NCBI RefSeq assembly: GCF_051192575.1 | Contig: NZ_JBPJSQ010000004.1 | Span: 1 to 64,000 of the forward strand | Length of the DNA: 64,000 nt | DNA from: Aestuariimicrobium soli | Lineage (GTDB): Bacteria; Actinomycetota; Actinomycetes; Propionibacteriales; Propionibacteriaceae | Direction: 5' to 3' | Shown here: one piece after another, positions 23,448-33,600 of the stretch | Layout: every line of letters starts with the position of its first letter | How positions within the stretch are numbered: position 1 is the first letter of the stretch | Notes under the pieces: generated by a model | Databases searched by the model: none | Told to the model about the DNA's origin: nothing | Seen by the model: the letters and a program-made list of their open reading frames with translations, nothing else | Program-made: the position numbers and the translations under genes

Positions 23448-25331
23448 GTGACGATTCCCAGGGGGCTTCCCCGCATCTTCAGGGCGCACCCCGTCCAGCA
23501 GCTTCGACGCCTGGTCTGGCATCTGCGAACAGGGGGGCTGCCGCAGGCGCGACGCTTTCTTCACAATGCACGCTTCGGAACTCGTCGCACCGTGAAGATC
23601 GTCCGCGACGATCGGGGCGTCCACGTCGCACCCTGGGAGTGGCCTAGTCGTGAGCCGGCCAGGAACGCCAGGGCCCTGGTCATCGCCGATGACTTCACGT
23701 TGGCAGCCTTCAAGTACGAATGGCACCAGGTGCAAGCCGATCCTCAGGGTTGGCCCGATCAACTGGACGGGATCGACCTGCTCTTCGTGGAGTCGGCCTG
23801 GGCCGGCAATGGCGGGCTGTGGCAGTACCAGGTGACCGGCCCGAAGGCCCCCTCGGGAGCCCTGGTCGACTTGGTGGGGGCGTGCCGGGAGCGCGGAGTG
23901 CCCACGGTGTTCTGGAACAAGGAAGATCCCGCACACTTCGACGACTTCATCGCCACCGCAGAGCTCTTCGATCACGTGTGGACGACCGACGCGGGCACGG
24001 TGGGGCGCTACCGAGAACGTCTCGGTCACGACCGAGTGGGCGTGCTCCCTTTCGCCGTGCAACCAGCTGTGCATCATCCTCTGCGAACGTTGGCTGACAA
24101 GCCGTCGGGTGTGGCGTTCGCCGGCACGTGGTTCGCGCACAAGTTCCCCGAGCGTCGTGCGCAGATGGAACTCCTCTTCCCCGCCGCGGCTGCGGTATCA
24201 GGCGACTCGGATCCCTTTGAGATCTGGTCCAGATTTGCCGGCAAGGGGGAGCAGTACGAGTTCCCCGAACCGTGGAGTGGGCACGTCGTGGGGTCACTCA
24301 CCTACGACCAGATGCTCAGTGCCTACCGCGCCTACAAGGTCTTCCTCAACGTCAACACGGTCACGGACTCTCCGACCATGTGTGCCCGAAGGGTGCTCGA
24401 GATCACTGCCTGTGGCACCCCGGTGCTGTCTCCACCGGCAGCCGCCCTTCGACCCTTCTTGGGCGAAGGTGTCGCCATTGTCGAGTCAGCGGACGAGGCC
24501 GCCGACACCTTGGGTCGGCTGCTCTCGGACGAGCACGAGCGTGCACGCCTGGTGCACCTGGGGCAGCGCGAGCTGTGGCGCCATCACACGTACTCGCACC
24601 GGGTTGACCAGCTGCTGTCTGCCTTCGGTCACGCCGGGGTTGCGGGCAGGCGCCCCTTGGTGAGCGTGGTCACCGCGACCCGACGCCCCGAGCAGGTTGC
24701 CCACCTGTTGAGGCAGGTGGCCCAGCAGTGCGAGGTGGAGCTCGAACTGCTGCTCGGCACGCACGGATTCGACCTCACGCCCGACCACCATCGACTCGCC
24801 GAGCAAGGGGGCCTCCGCCTCAGGGTGCTGCCACAGCCGACGGACCGCCCGCTAGGGGCGATCCTCAATGACCTGATCGCTCACGCGGAGGGAGACGTCG
24901 TCACGAAGATGGACGATGACGACCTCTACGGCCCGGAGTACCTGGCCGATCTGCTCGACTGGCGTGCGGTCAGCGGTGCCGATGTGGTCGGCAAGCAGGC
25001 GAGGTTCGTCCATCTGGCGGGTTCTGGACAGACAAGGTTCGTGGCGGGTCACATGGAGCACTGCCCCTCGACCTTCGTCGCAGGACCGACGATCACCGTG
25101 GCCCGTGAGGCAGCGAGGGAGGTGCCCTTTCCCGACCTTCCCACGGGCGAGGACACGGGGTTCCTGCGGGCGGCACTCGAGGCGGGCATGAGCATCGCCG
25201 CTGCCGATCGTTTCAACTTCGTCCAGATGCGCAACGCCCACGGGGCTGGCCACACCTGGGTCGCCACCGACGAGGACTTCCAGCGCGGCGAAGTGGTAGA
25301 CGGTTCACCCTTCGGGGGGATCTTCATCTGA
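23448..25331 (+). CDS. Two-domain glycosyltransferase (CgeB-like GT plus GT2)
   Basis: A 627-residue cytoplasmic protein. The N-terminal 400 residues match the CgeB / DUF3880-Glycos_transf_1_2 type GT-B fold: VPTVFWNKEDPAHFDDF, FDHVWTTDA, VAFAGTWFAHKFPERR, NVNTVTDSPTMCARRVLE and ACGTPVLS. Residues about 405-600 form a GT2-like GT-A domain: VSVVTATRRPEQV, ILNDLIAHAEGDVVTKMDDDD (metal-binding Asp cluster) and PTGEDTGFLRA. Two transferase modules suggest alternating sugar addition in a repeat unit. Start GTG 23448 fits TAGCGT 7 bases upstream (leaderless); GTG 23439 is the alternative. It is related in architecture to the 1027-residue protein encoded at 30645-33728. Confidence 0.8.
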   Translation: MTIPRGLPRIFRAHPVQQLRRLVWHLRTGGLPQARRFLHNARFGTRRTVKIVRDDRGVHVAPWEWPSREPARNARALVIADDFTLAAFKYEWHQVQADPQGWPDQLDGIDLLFVESAWAGNGGLWQYQVTGPKAPSGALVDLVGACRERGVPTVFWNKEDPAHFDDFIATAELFDHVWTTDAGTVGRYRERLGHDRVGVLPFAVQPAVHHPLRTLADKPSGVAFAGTWFAHKFPERRAQMELLFPAAAAVSGDSDPFEIWSRFAGKGEQYEFPEPWSGHVVGSLTYDQMLSAYRAYKVFLNVNTVTDSPTMCARRVLEITACGTPVLSPPAAALRPFLGEGVAIVESADEAADTLGRLLSDEHERARLVHLGQRELWRHHTYSHRVDQLLSAFGHAGVAGRRPLVSVVTATRRPEQVAHLLRQVAQQCEVELELLLGTHGFDLTPDHHRLAEQGGLRLRVLPQPTDRPLGAILNDLIAHAEGDVVTKMDDDDLYGPEYLADLLDWRAVSGADVVGKQARFVHLAGSGQTRFVAGHMEHCPSTFVAGPTITVAREAAREVPFPDLPTGEDTGFLRAALEAGMSIAAADRFNFVQMRNAHGAGHTWVATDEDFQRGEVVDGSPFGGIFI

Positions 25332-25386
25332 TTCAGGCGCTACGGTTTCCCAGGGGGAATCAGTGGAGCTCGGAGTGAGGAACAGT

Positions 25387-26535
25387 GTGACCGGCAAGGT
25401 ACTCGTGGTGTACGGCACCCGCCCAGAGGCGATCAAGGTGGCCCCGCTGATCGCGGCGCTGGATCGATCGGAGTGCCTCGAGGTGATCACCGCAGTCACC
25501 GGCCAACATCGCGAGATGCTCGATCAGGTCAACCAACTGTTCGGCATCGAGCCGAACCACGACATGGATCTGTTCTCCCCCGGCCAGTCACTGAACACGC
25601 TGGCCGCGCGTGTGATCGCCGGTACCGACGACCTGCTCGATTCGATCGCCCCCGACGCCGTCGTGGTGCAGGGCGACACCACGACGGTGGCGATGGTCGC
25701 GATCGCCTCGTTCATGCGCGGCATCAAAGTCATCCACCTCGAGGCGGGGCTGCGCTCGCATGACATCCTGTCGCCCTTTCCCGAGGAGGCGAACCGGCGT
25801 CTGGCGGGCCAGGTCACCTCGTTGCATCTCGCGCCCACTCCGCAGGCTCGGGACAATCTGCTGCGCGAGGGCTTCACGGTGGACGACGTGGTCGTGACCG
25901 GCAACACGGTCATCGACGCGCTGCTCGAGGCCGCGGAGAAGCCGGTGGAATTCGCTGACCCCAAGGTGGCGAAGGCGGTGGCATCGGGCCAACGTCTGAT
26001 CCTGCTGACCGTGCATCGCCGCGAGAACCTGGGTGCCCCCATGGCCCGCATCGCCGACGCCTTGGCCATCCTCGCACGGAGCCACCCTGACGTGGTCGTG
26101 GTGTTCCCGGCCCACCGCAACCCCAAGATGCGCGAGACCGTCTTCCCCGTGCTCGAGCCGCTCCCGAACGTGGTGATCACCGAGCCGCTGGACTACCTGC
26201 AATTCGTGCACCTGCAGAAGGCGGCCCATCTGGTGCTCACCGACTCCGGGGGTGTCCAGGAGGAAGCGCCGAGCCTCGGCAAGCCCGTGCTCGTGCTTCG
26301 CGAGAACACCGAACGTCCGGAGGCGGTCACGGCGGGTACGGCTCGCTTGATTGGCACCAACACCGAGCGCATCGTCTTCGAGGCTCACCGGCTGTTGGAG
26401 GACGAGCTCGCCTACGAAGAGATGGCCCAGGCAACCAACCCGTACGGGGATGGTCAGGCCGCATCCCGGGCCACCGCCGCCATCGCCGAACTGCTCGGCG
26501 TCGGTCGGCGCGTTCCCGCGTTCGATCCCGCCTGA
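25387..26535 (+). CDS. wecB: UDP-N-acetylglucosamine 2-epimerase (non-hydrolysing)
   Basis: A 382-residue enzyme converting UDP-GlcNAc to UDP-ManNAc. Family blocks are VVYGTRPEAIKVAPL at the start, GQHREMLDQV, QGDTTTV, HLEAGLRS, FPEEANRRL, LLTVHRRENLG, and TDSGGVQEEAPSLGKPVLVLRENTERPEAV. The fold is GT-B-like with a catalytic cleft between two Rossmann domains. I prefer GTG 25387, where homologues begin and GTGAGGA lies upstream, over GTG 25363 or 25375. With WecC 12 kb away in the same island it provides UDP-ManNAcA. Confidence 0.95.
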   Translation: MTGKVLVVYGTRPEAIKVAPLIAALDRSECLEVITAVTGQHREMLDQVNQLFGIEPNHDMDLFSPGQSLNTLAARVIAGTDDLLDSIAPDAVVVQGDTTTVAMVAIASFMRGIKVIHLEAGLRSHDILSPFPEEANRRLAGQVTSLHLAPTPQARDNLLREGFTVDDVVVTGNTVIDALLEAAEKPVEFADPKVAKAVASGQRLILLTVHRRENLGAPMARIADALAILARSHPDVVVVFPAHRNPKMRETVFPVLEPLPNVVITEPLDYLQFVHLQKAAHLVLTDSGGVQEEAPSLGKPVLVLRENTERPEAVTAGTARLIGTNTERIVFEAHRLLEDELAYEEMAQATNPYGDGQAASRATAAIAELLGVGRRVPAFDPA

Positions 26536-26550
26536 ATCAGCGTTCTGTTC

Positions 26551-27303
26551 TCAGTCGGTCGCGGCGGCTGCCGATCGCACGATCGCCCGGATTCTGCGGT
26601 AGACGTCCTCCGAGTAGTGAAACGGCGCCAGGCCCCATTGGTGATCGGGGGTGAACCGCATGGCGGTCTCGGGGATGGCACAGACCTCCAGGCCGGCATC
26701 GGTGAGCGCGGCGTAGTAACGGGCTGACAGGTCATTCCACGAGCGAGCCCGTTCGGCCAGTCGATCCTCGTCGGTGGGGGAGACCGTTCCCTCGATCTCG
26801 GGAAGGCTCGCCCATGGGGTCTGGACGATCACCGTTCGCTCCAGGAGGCCCAGCGTGTTGAGGTAGTCCCGGAACTTGACTGCCGCCTGGGCGAAGAGCT
26901 CGAAGTGGGCGTCCGAGCCGAAGTCGAACAGTTCGCCGCGGTCCAACAACTCGGCCTGAGCCTCGCTGGCATGCAGTTCCATGGAGCGGGTGGCGAACCC
27001 CCCATCGGCGGTACGGACCACCCCCAGTCGCTCGTCCACCAGATCGCAGACCAGCACGTCGAACGATCCGTGCCGCTTTCGCAGAACGTAGCGAAGACTG
27101 CCCGTGAGGTCTCCGGCAACCATCCGTCGCTGGAAGGGTGAGGCCAGCTTGCTCAGGTCGAGGTCAGGAAGCCGTGAGTCGCCCAGGAAGGCGCTGATCA
27201 GGCTCTGCCGCGCCACGTAGTCGACGATCTGGAACTCATCGGCCTGCTCTGGCTGGAACGCGTCTCGGCTCACGCAACTGCCATAGATCAGGAGTCGAGT
27301 CAC
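26551..27303 (-). CDS. DUF6270-type polysaccharide-locus protein
   Basis: A 250-residue protein starting VTRLLIYGSCVSRDAF. The YGSCVSRD block and later VCDLVDERLG, VQTPWAS and the C-terminal HYSEDVYRRI match the DUF6270 family, found in capsule and exopolysaccharide loci. A G-S-C/N start with a distant His is reminiscent of SGNH-type esterases or acyltransferases, but I cannot assign a reaction. GTG 27303 has GAAGGA 7 bases upstream. It is convergent with wecB, whose stop is 15 bases away, and no terminator is obvious between them. Confidence 0.65.
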   Translation of the reverse strand: MTRLLIYGSCVSRDAFQPEQADEFQIVDYVARQSLISAFLGDSRLPDLDLSKLASPFQRRMVAGDLTGSLRYVLRKRHGSFDVLVCDLVDERLGVVRTADGGFATRSMELHASEAQAELLDRGELFDFGSDAHFELFAQAAVKFRDYLNTLGLLERTVIVQTPWASLPEIEGTVSPTDEDRLAERARSWNDLSARYYAALTDAGLEVCAIPETAMRFTPDHQWGLAPFHYSEDVYRRIRAIVRSAAAATD

Positions 27304-27430
27304 GCTGAGGTCCTTCACGCTTGGTCGGAGTAGGCCGAGTCTACTGCGCTCCCTCGATCGCTCGGCGGAGGTTGCCACCGTCGGGGTACTCGCCGGATGA
27401 CGCCGAACCTGCCCCTGCGCACACTGGCTT

Positions 27431-28276
27431 TCACATGTTCCGCGTGAGTTCGACGGCGCTCGCTGACTGGCTGAGTGTCTGCCAGTCGGAGTGCTCACAC
27501 GCGACGCTGAACAGCCGAGCAAAACTCTCCTTGTCCGGGCCGATGTGGCCGATACCCAGGTTCGGGAGGAGCTGGACGACTCGGTTTGAGGAATGCAACT
27601 CGCTCAGGAACGGAGTCAGATGCTTCTCAACGTGGTCTGTGTCGCCGAGGTTCTGCAGGTAGACGATCGATGAGTCGACAGGTCGCTGGTAGAGGGAGAC
27701 GACTTCGTCGGCGAAGGGGAGCGGATGGCCGTCGAGCTTGGGTATGCCCCAGGCAATGTCCAAGTAGCGCTCGACGGCTGCCGTGGTGAACTGCTTGACG
27801 TCGGTTTGTGGGTTGGAGACCACGGCTGTTGACCCTGGAAGCCGGGTGGCTTGCAGCAAGGCGGAGAAACCCCCGCCGGAGGGTCCGAACAGGACAACCC
27901 GTCGACCGCCCGCGACGGACTCAATGATCCGGGTTGTGGCGTCCTGGAAGTCAGGTTGCCTCGTCGAGCCTCCATACCAACCGAGCCGCAACTGGTCGTC
28001 GAGAATCAGTGACGAGTCCGACAGGAACAGCCGGTCCACCTTGAGGTGCCCCGACGTCCCCACCCCCTGATAGGCGGGCACTGTGCGCAGCTTGGGGGAC
28101 ATCGCCCCGCTGAACGTGACGAACAGGGTGTCCGCCCCTCGGGGAAGGTAGGTGGCGTGGATGGGCAACTCGCCGTGGCTGACCTCCCATCCACCCGCGG
28201 GCCGGCCGGGGTCCTGGAGAAATGCCTCGAGGGACGCGAATCGGGTGACCGCGCCGCTGAACTTCACATCACGCAT
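27431..28276 (-). CDS. Alpha/beta-hydrolase-like protein of unknown substrate
   Basis: A 281-residue protein with a plausible nucleophile elbow FGPSGGGFSALLQA (about residues 140-153, G-x-S-x-G) and a strand-loop LFVTFSGAMSP before it. A His in GIGHIGP near the C-terminus could complete a triad, with Asp in NLGDTDH. Similar proteins occur in glycan loci, sometimes as two-domain enzymes with glycosyltransferases. Start taken as ATG 28276; upstream in-frame codons look non-coding. No signal peptide. Function could be deacylation or simply structural; not assigned further. Confidence 0.6.
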   Translation of the reverse strand: MRDVKFSGAVTRFASLEAFLQDPGRPAGGWEVSHGELPIHATYLPRGADTLFVTFSGAMSPKLRTVPAYQGVGTSGHLKVDRLFLSDSSLILDDQLRLGWYGGSTRQPDFQDATTRIIESVAGGRRVVLFGPSGGGFSALLQATRLPGSTAVVSNPQTDVKQFTTAAVERYLDIAWGIPKLDGHPLPFADEVVSLYQRPVDSSIVYLQNLGDTDHVEKHLTPFLSELHSSNRVVQLLPNLGIGHIGPDKESFARLFSVACEHSDWQTLSQSASAVELTRNM

Positions 28277-28430
28277 GCTGTGAGCATGGCAGATGGCTGG
28301 AGCCGCACACGCCATCGGATAGCCGTTGGGCTCATGGATCGGGCAACCCCGTGAGTCCTCAGCCCGGGTGGTCCATTCGCGGGAGGGTGGCCAATGACCA
28401 CCCGGCCCGGGCCCGAGGTAGCCTTGCCGC

Positions 28431-28472
28431 ATGCTCATCGCCTCCCAGTTGCCGTGCGGCTGGGCTGCTTGA
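28431..28472 (+). CDS. Putative 13-codon leader ORF
   Basis: ATG 28431 lies 6 bases after TAGCCT (28419-28424), so it should be the first codon of a leaderless transcript. It encodes MLIASQLPCGWAA and ends one base before the GTG of the lipoprotein gene (TGAGGTG). No Shine-Dalgarno is visible for the lipoprotein gene, so ribosomes may reach it by termination-reinitiation from this mini-ORF. It contains single Cys, Gly and Trp codons but no run that would suggest an attenuation peptide. Confidence 0.35.
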   Translation: MLIASQLPCGWAA

Positions 28473-28473
28473 G

Positions 28474-29640
28474 GTGCGCAGGTTCGTTGCCCTCCTGACC
28501 ATAGTGGTGGTCCTCCTGGGGGCGTGCACGCGGGGGGAGTCACCCGGTCAGTCGCCGTCTCCGGCCCGCTCAGCGGCTTCGCCGCCCTCGGAGCGTCCCT
28601 CCGCCGGGCCGGAAGCCGCACGTCCGGGTGGGTTCGTGGCCCCGATCCCGCGGGTTTCCATCCCTCTCGCCAAGGGGGGCACGGAGTCGGACTGGGTGAA
28701 GGTCGCCGGATTCTCGTGGGAGACGTGGTCGGGCGACGGGAGGCTCATCACCGTGCGCCTGAACTTTGTCGAGCGAGCGGTGAAGGGGCCGAATGTCTTC
28801 GTGGCCGCACGCCTCAGGTGCCGACCGACCACATCGTCGTCCGCGTGGGCAGAAGTGTGGGCCAGCGAGAATCTGGTGGCAGGGGCGCCCCTGCAGGTGT
28901 CCCTCGACCGAGCGGTCACCGTGCGTTCGTGGCCCCGCGACACCTACGGTTGCGAGGTGCTCGTGAAGGCATCCACCTACGGGGACACCCGGTCACCGCT
29001 CTACCTTGGCACCAGCTCGCGGTACGAGGTGTCTGATCCGATGCCCGCGTGGATCAATCAGTTGATGCTCGAGAAGGAGCACAAGTCCTCCGAGGTCTTC
29101 AACCTCGACGGGAGGCGGTACCAGTCGCCGGCCGAGAATCAGTTCACGTCCCAGTTGGGTGAGGGGAGCGATGTCATGCTCCGTCGCCCGTACGAGGCTT
29201 ATCGGACGACTCCCGCGACGTTCGAGCTGACGGGCTGGGACCCGTCCTCGGGGGGACAGTCGTCGTCCGTCACGCTGATCGCGAGCCACCGACTGACGGC
29301 ATGTGTCTACGGGTCTGACCTCGCCAGCACGTGTGAGGGTCTGTCGATCTCGTCGTCGCCCACCTGGTTGAGGGTTCGAGTCTTCGCGCGATGGACCAAA
29401 CAAGACGGCACCGCCTGCACGGGCGCCCGGCAGGTCTTCGACCAGACGATGGCCCTGACCCAGGCCAAACATCATCTGATGGTTCCCGTGCGCGCCATCA
29501 TCACCACCAACGGCCTGCCTGAAGGGTGCACCGCCAAGCTGACCAGTTGGACGGTGATTCAGCGGGTCGACGGGGCGATTGTGGCCGTCCATCGACCCGC
29601 TTCGCGGCAGTTCCTCGTGCCAGGCGCGTTGCCCGGCTGA
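28474..29640 (+). CDS. Lipoprotein of unknown function in the polysaccharide island
   Basis: A 388-residue predicted lipoprotein: VRRFVALLTIVVVLLGAC gives a signal peptide with lipobox LGAC and lipidated Cys18. A Ser/Pro/Ala-rich linker follows (about 20-60), then an extracellular beta-rich region with paired cysteines. No catalytic motif recognised. Surface location suggests contact with the exported glycan or wall. Its start codon follows a short upstream ORF. Genes on both sides run in the opposite direction. The protein family is not recognised. Confidence 0.6.
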   Translation: MRRFVALLTIVVVLLGACTRGESPGQSPSPARSAASPPSERPSAGPEAARPGGFVAPIPRVSIPLAKGGTESDWVKVAGFSWETWSGDGRLITVRLNFVERAVKGPNVFVAARLRCRPTTSSSAWAEVWASENLVAGAPLQVSLDRAVTVRSWPRDTYGCEVLVKASTYGDTRSPLYLGTSSRYEVSDPMPAWINQLMLEKEHKSSEVFNLDGRRYQSPAENQFTSQLGEGSDVMLRRPYEAYRTTPATFELTGWDPSSGGQSSSVTLIASHRLTACVYGSDLASTCEGLSISSSPTWLRVRVFARWTKQDGTACTGARQVFDQTMALTQAKHHLMVPVRAIITTNGLPEGCTAKLTSWTVIQRVDGAIVAVHRPASRQFLVPGALPG

Positions 29641-29658
29641 CTCACACCTGGCGGCCGG

Positions 29659-30648
29659 TCACAACGTCTCGGCCATGACCTTCCGAAGGTGCTCGTAACC
29701 AGCACGCGAGCGGCGGTAGAGATCGCCGCGCACCTTCTGGGGGATGCGAGCAGGGTAGTGCGAGAGGCGCTGATAGACGTTGGGATCCGTGTAGCTGCAG
29801 AGCATCTCGGTGCGCTCGATCATCCGCAGGAAATTGCGGTTCTTGGGCGTCACGGACATCGCGATCGAGGGCACGCCGTACATCGTCGCGACGATCAGCC
29901 CATGGAACTTGATGGTGGCGAGGGCGGAGCACGACGAGATCTGCTGGCACAGCTCGTCGAGGTCCTCGCTGTGGAAGATCTCCTCGTCGGTGCCCGCCGC
30001 AATCAACTGCGCGCGAGTGAGGTCGGAAGCGCCCAGCGACATGTTCGACAGCACCAGGTGGCGCACCCGGTACCCCATGTCCTTGGCCTCATCGATCAGC
30101 CGGCGAACCGGGGCCATGTCCTGGTTGAGGCTGCGGTGTTCACGCATGACCACCCCCAGAGTCTTCTCCGTGTTGGGGAGTGGCTCCGGGCGGTTCATGG
30201 CGCACACTGGATCGGGATACCAGGTGAGCTTCTCGCCGGGATCGATGTTCTTCTTGATCCAGGTGTAGGACTCGATGTCGCGGGCGACGACAAGCTTGCA
30301 GTTGTCGTCCCGCAGGAACTTCTGGTAGGTGGCGATGACGGCTTCACGCCGGTACGGCTGGTTGGGAACCCCCAGGCCGTAGATGTAGGTGGGCTTCTTG
30401 AGGTACTCATGGCGCCAGTAGAGATCGCTGACCCGCTGCGGGTTCAGCAGGTCACCGCCACCAATCAGGAAGCCGTCGTACTCGTCGACGAGTTCCTCCA
30501 AGGGGCGCGAATGGTAGGGCGCCTCCAGCAGGTCGTTCACCACGTGCAAGTCGTAGGTTCCCGACAACTCCTGCCGGTGGACCTTGACGAAGAGCTCGTC
30601 GCCGAAGTTTCCCCAGCCGAAGTATCCGACCAGTCCGATTCGCTTCAC
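29659..30648 (-). CDS. Polysaccharide pyruvyl transferase family protein
   Basis: A 329-residue protein of the polysaccharide pyruvyl transferase family (CsaB/AmsJ/WcaK type): GLVGYFGWGNFGDELFVKV at the N-terminus, DGFLIGGGDLLNP, and the C-terminal signature IKFHGLIVATMYGVPSIAM with the conserved His, then KNRNFL. These enzymes move pyruvate from phosphoenolpyruvate onto a sugar as a ketal. Pyruvylated ManNAc-containing wall polymers anchor SLH-domain surface proteins in Gram-positive bacteria, so this fits an island making ManNAc(A). ATG 30648 overlaps the stop of the preceding glycosyltransferase (ATGA). Last gene of the minus-strand operon. Confidence 0.85.
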   Translation of the reverse strand: MKRIGLVGYFGWGNFGDELFVKVHRQELSGTYDLHVVNDLLEAPYHSRPLEELVDEYDGFLIGGGDLLNPQRVSDLYWRHEYLKKPTYIYGLGVPNQPYRREAVIATYQKFLRDDNCKLVVARDIESYTWIKKNIDPGEKLTWYPDPVCAMNRPEPLPNTEKTLGVVMREHRSLNQDMAPVRRLIDEAKDMGYRVRHLVLSNMSLGASDLTRAQLIAAGTDEEIFHSEDLDELCQQISSCSALATIKFHGLIVATMYGVPSIAMSVTPKNRNFLRMIERTEMLCSYTDPNVYQRLSHYPARIPQKVRGDLYRRSRAGYEHLRKVMAETL

Positions 30649-33600
30649 TTCTTCCCGTCCTTCGTTTGACGTTCGTGTCCAGGCACCAAGGAGTCTGGGT
30701 CCACTCCGTACAACCGGACGATGTCTCGCACAATCCTCGCACAGGCGTCCCGGTCGGTCGACGAGACCTGCTTGAGCTTCGCCAGGTACCAGTCCTTCAC
30801 GAACGCGGCCAGGTGATGGTCGACGTACCGCTCCAGCAATCCCATTCGTTCAAGGGCGGCCACCTGGGCGGTCTCCATGACGAGCTTCTTCTCGAAGTAC
30901 CGTCGGTCGACGACGTTCGTGACCGAGTCCGCCCGCTCGGCGTAGTACAGCAGGTGCGCGTCGTGGGTGAAGGCGCCGACGCCGGCGCCAGCGAGCAGCT
31001 CCCATCCATAGAGCGTGTCCTGGCCAGCAGCCCCCTCCACGAACTCCAACCGACCCGGCCCCAGGAGGTCGCGTTTGATGACGGCGGCCTGGGTGGAGAC
31101 CACCGGGAACTTGCCCCGCCCGAAGAAGTGCTCCTGGAGGTCGGGGATGATCGTCAGGCGTTCCCGCGTGTGACGACCGGTGGCGTTGGTCTTGCCTCCA
31201 ACCTTGACCTGATACCCCGACACGAACCCGAGGTCGGGGTGGCTGACTGTTGCCTCCTCGAAGAGGGCGAGGAGGGTGTCGTAACCCCCCTCCGAGATCT
31301 CGTTGTCAGGGTCCAGGAAGGCCACGAGCGGCGCAGTTGCCGCGGCGACTCCCCGGTTCCGCGGGCGCGATGCGCTACCGCTGGCTGCCCGATCGCTCTC
31401 GAGGAACCGCACCTGCGGATGCGACTGTGCGATGGCTCGGCAGATGTCAGGAGTGGAGCCATCCGTCGACCCGTCGTCGACGAGGAGCACTTCCAGGTCG
31501 TCCCAGATCGTGTTGCGACGGAGGCTGGGAAGGCACTTGGTTTCCAGGAATCGGCCGTTGTTGTGCACGGGGACCACCACCGTGAGGCGTGGGTCCGTCA
31601 CTGTCCCCTCCGCCGTGACCTCGCCTGCCGAGGTCAACGAGGCTTGGTAGGGCGGAAGGTGATACCCGGACCACCCTCGTCGGGTCGATTGCGGGTCGAG
31701 GGCCTCGGCGATGCTCACGCGGTCGGAGGCGAACAAGGTCACGGCTGGGTCGGGTCGTCCGGTGACGAAGTCGTGGACGGGGGCATCTGCCTCCGCGGCG
31801 AACGCGGGCTGGGCGACGTAGTCGACATCGCAGTACTTGAACGCGTTCACCCGGTCGCGCAGGAAGTCTGGACCGTAGGTCACCGACGGATCCACGGCCA
31901 CCCAGTAGCGGTGCTCAAGGATTCGCTCGGGTTCCCGGATGGCCTCGTCGCGGGAGAAGCGGACGATGTGGGGGTAGCTCTGGCCGACCAGGGCGTCGTC
32001 ATCGGCGATGACCGCGATGGTTGGCTCGGCCGCGACACCACCATCGTCGAGGCCGATCGCGGTCAGCATCCGTGCTGCCACCTCCACGCTGGTGTGGGCG
32101 GTCATCACGTTGCGCACGAGTCGCTCGCAGAGCTGGTACTCGTCGTCCGTGGGTTCACCCAGCAACGTGCGGGCGAGACTCTCCGGGTGCGCGACGATGC
32201 GAATCTCCGGGAACTTGTTGAGCACCGAGAGGGCGTAGTTGGAGATGATGCCACGCCCCTGGGCCTGCAGCTCGTAGATGCGCATGGCGCACATCGTTGG
32301 GCTCTCCTTGATGGAGTTGAAGTTGAGGCTGTAGCGGAAGAGCTTGTGAACAGCCTGCAGCGTGGCATGGTCGAGCGGCGGCATGGTGAAGGCTCGGAAG
32401 CGCTCGGGGTACTCCAGCCCCGAGACACCGGCGTTGCGATCGGCGATCTGCAAACCCCCTCCCGAAGCCAGGATGGAGTCGAACACGGTTTCCATGTCGG
32501 CGCACCGCTCCGGGTACCGCTCGGGGTAGGAACCGGCGAAGAAGGCATGGGTCAGCGTGTGCCGCCGGTTGCCGATGGGATTGTTGATCTGAGGGTTCGC
32601 CCCGTACTCGCCGTAGTGAACCTTCGAGTGTCCCAGGTCGGCGACATAGCGCGGAATGCAGGTGGTGTCCGACGTGAACACGTGGTCGAAGCGGCGAGCG
32701 ATGTCCAGGAAGTACTCATAGTTGCTCGGGTCCTCGATTGACTGGAAGACCGTCGGCTTCCCTTCGCGTGCGCAGTGGTCCAACAGCCGCTCGAGTGCCT
32801 CTGCGGGCTTGGGTCGGAAGCCGATGCCACGCCACTCCTCGCCCTCGAGACCGCGCCAGCAGGTCACGTACAGCAGCAGGTCGAAACCTTGCTCGATCAC
32901 ATCCTCGACGTTGTCGGGACTGACGTAGACCGTCTCCCGGAAGGCGTCCTTGTAGAAGTTGTACATGTACTCGTCGGTGATGACGGCCAGCCGGTGGGGC
33001 AGTTTCTCGCGGAAGTAGTGGCTGCCGTTGCTGCGAGGCAGCGAGCGCGCCATGCTGACCAGCAACTGGTGAACCAACTCCTGGGTGGCGCGGTTGCTCA
33101 CCGAATCGCCGCTGGCCTGAGGCAGCGACAAGGTCTGCTCGGTCGGCTGCACCTGCTGCAGGTCCTTGCGAATGGTCCGCGCAGACTGTTCGAGTGCCTT
33201 GAGCCGGCTCTGCAGGCTATTGCGGCTCGGCTGGGCCGCATCGGCGGCGGAGTCGGCCAACGGGTGCAGCCCCACGGGCAGGCCGTGGCTCGCCGTCGTC
33301 ACCTCCAGGCGGAACCGGTCGATGCGGACACCACCGGAACTTCCCATGCGCAACGCCACCAGCACACGGCGCACCCGCGGGCTGGGGGAGTAGAGGTGCC
33401 GCCCCTCCGGGATGCGGCGGTCTCCCAGCCGCTCGCCGCGATCGTCGTATTCGATGATCACCGTCTCGGTCTTGGCATTCCCGCTCGCGGTGAGGGCGAC
33501 GTCAAGGAGGACTGCCGACTCCGGCGGCAGTGCGACACCGTGCCCCTCAGCAAGCACGGTGAAGTCGCCGGTCTCGCCGCCCAGGACGATGTAGGCCGGT

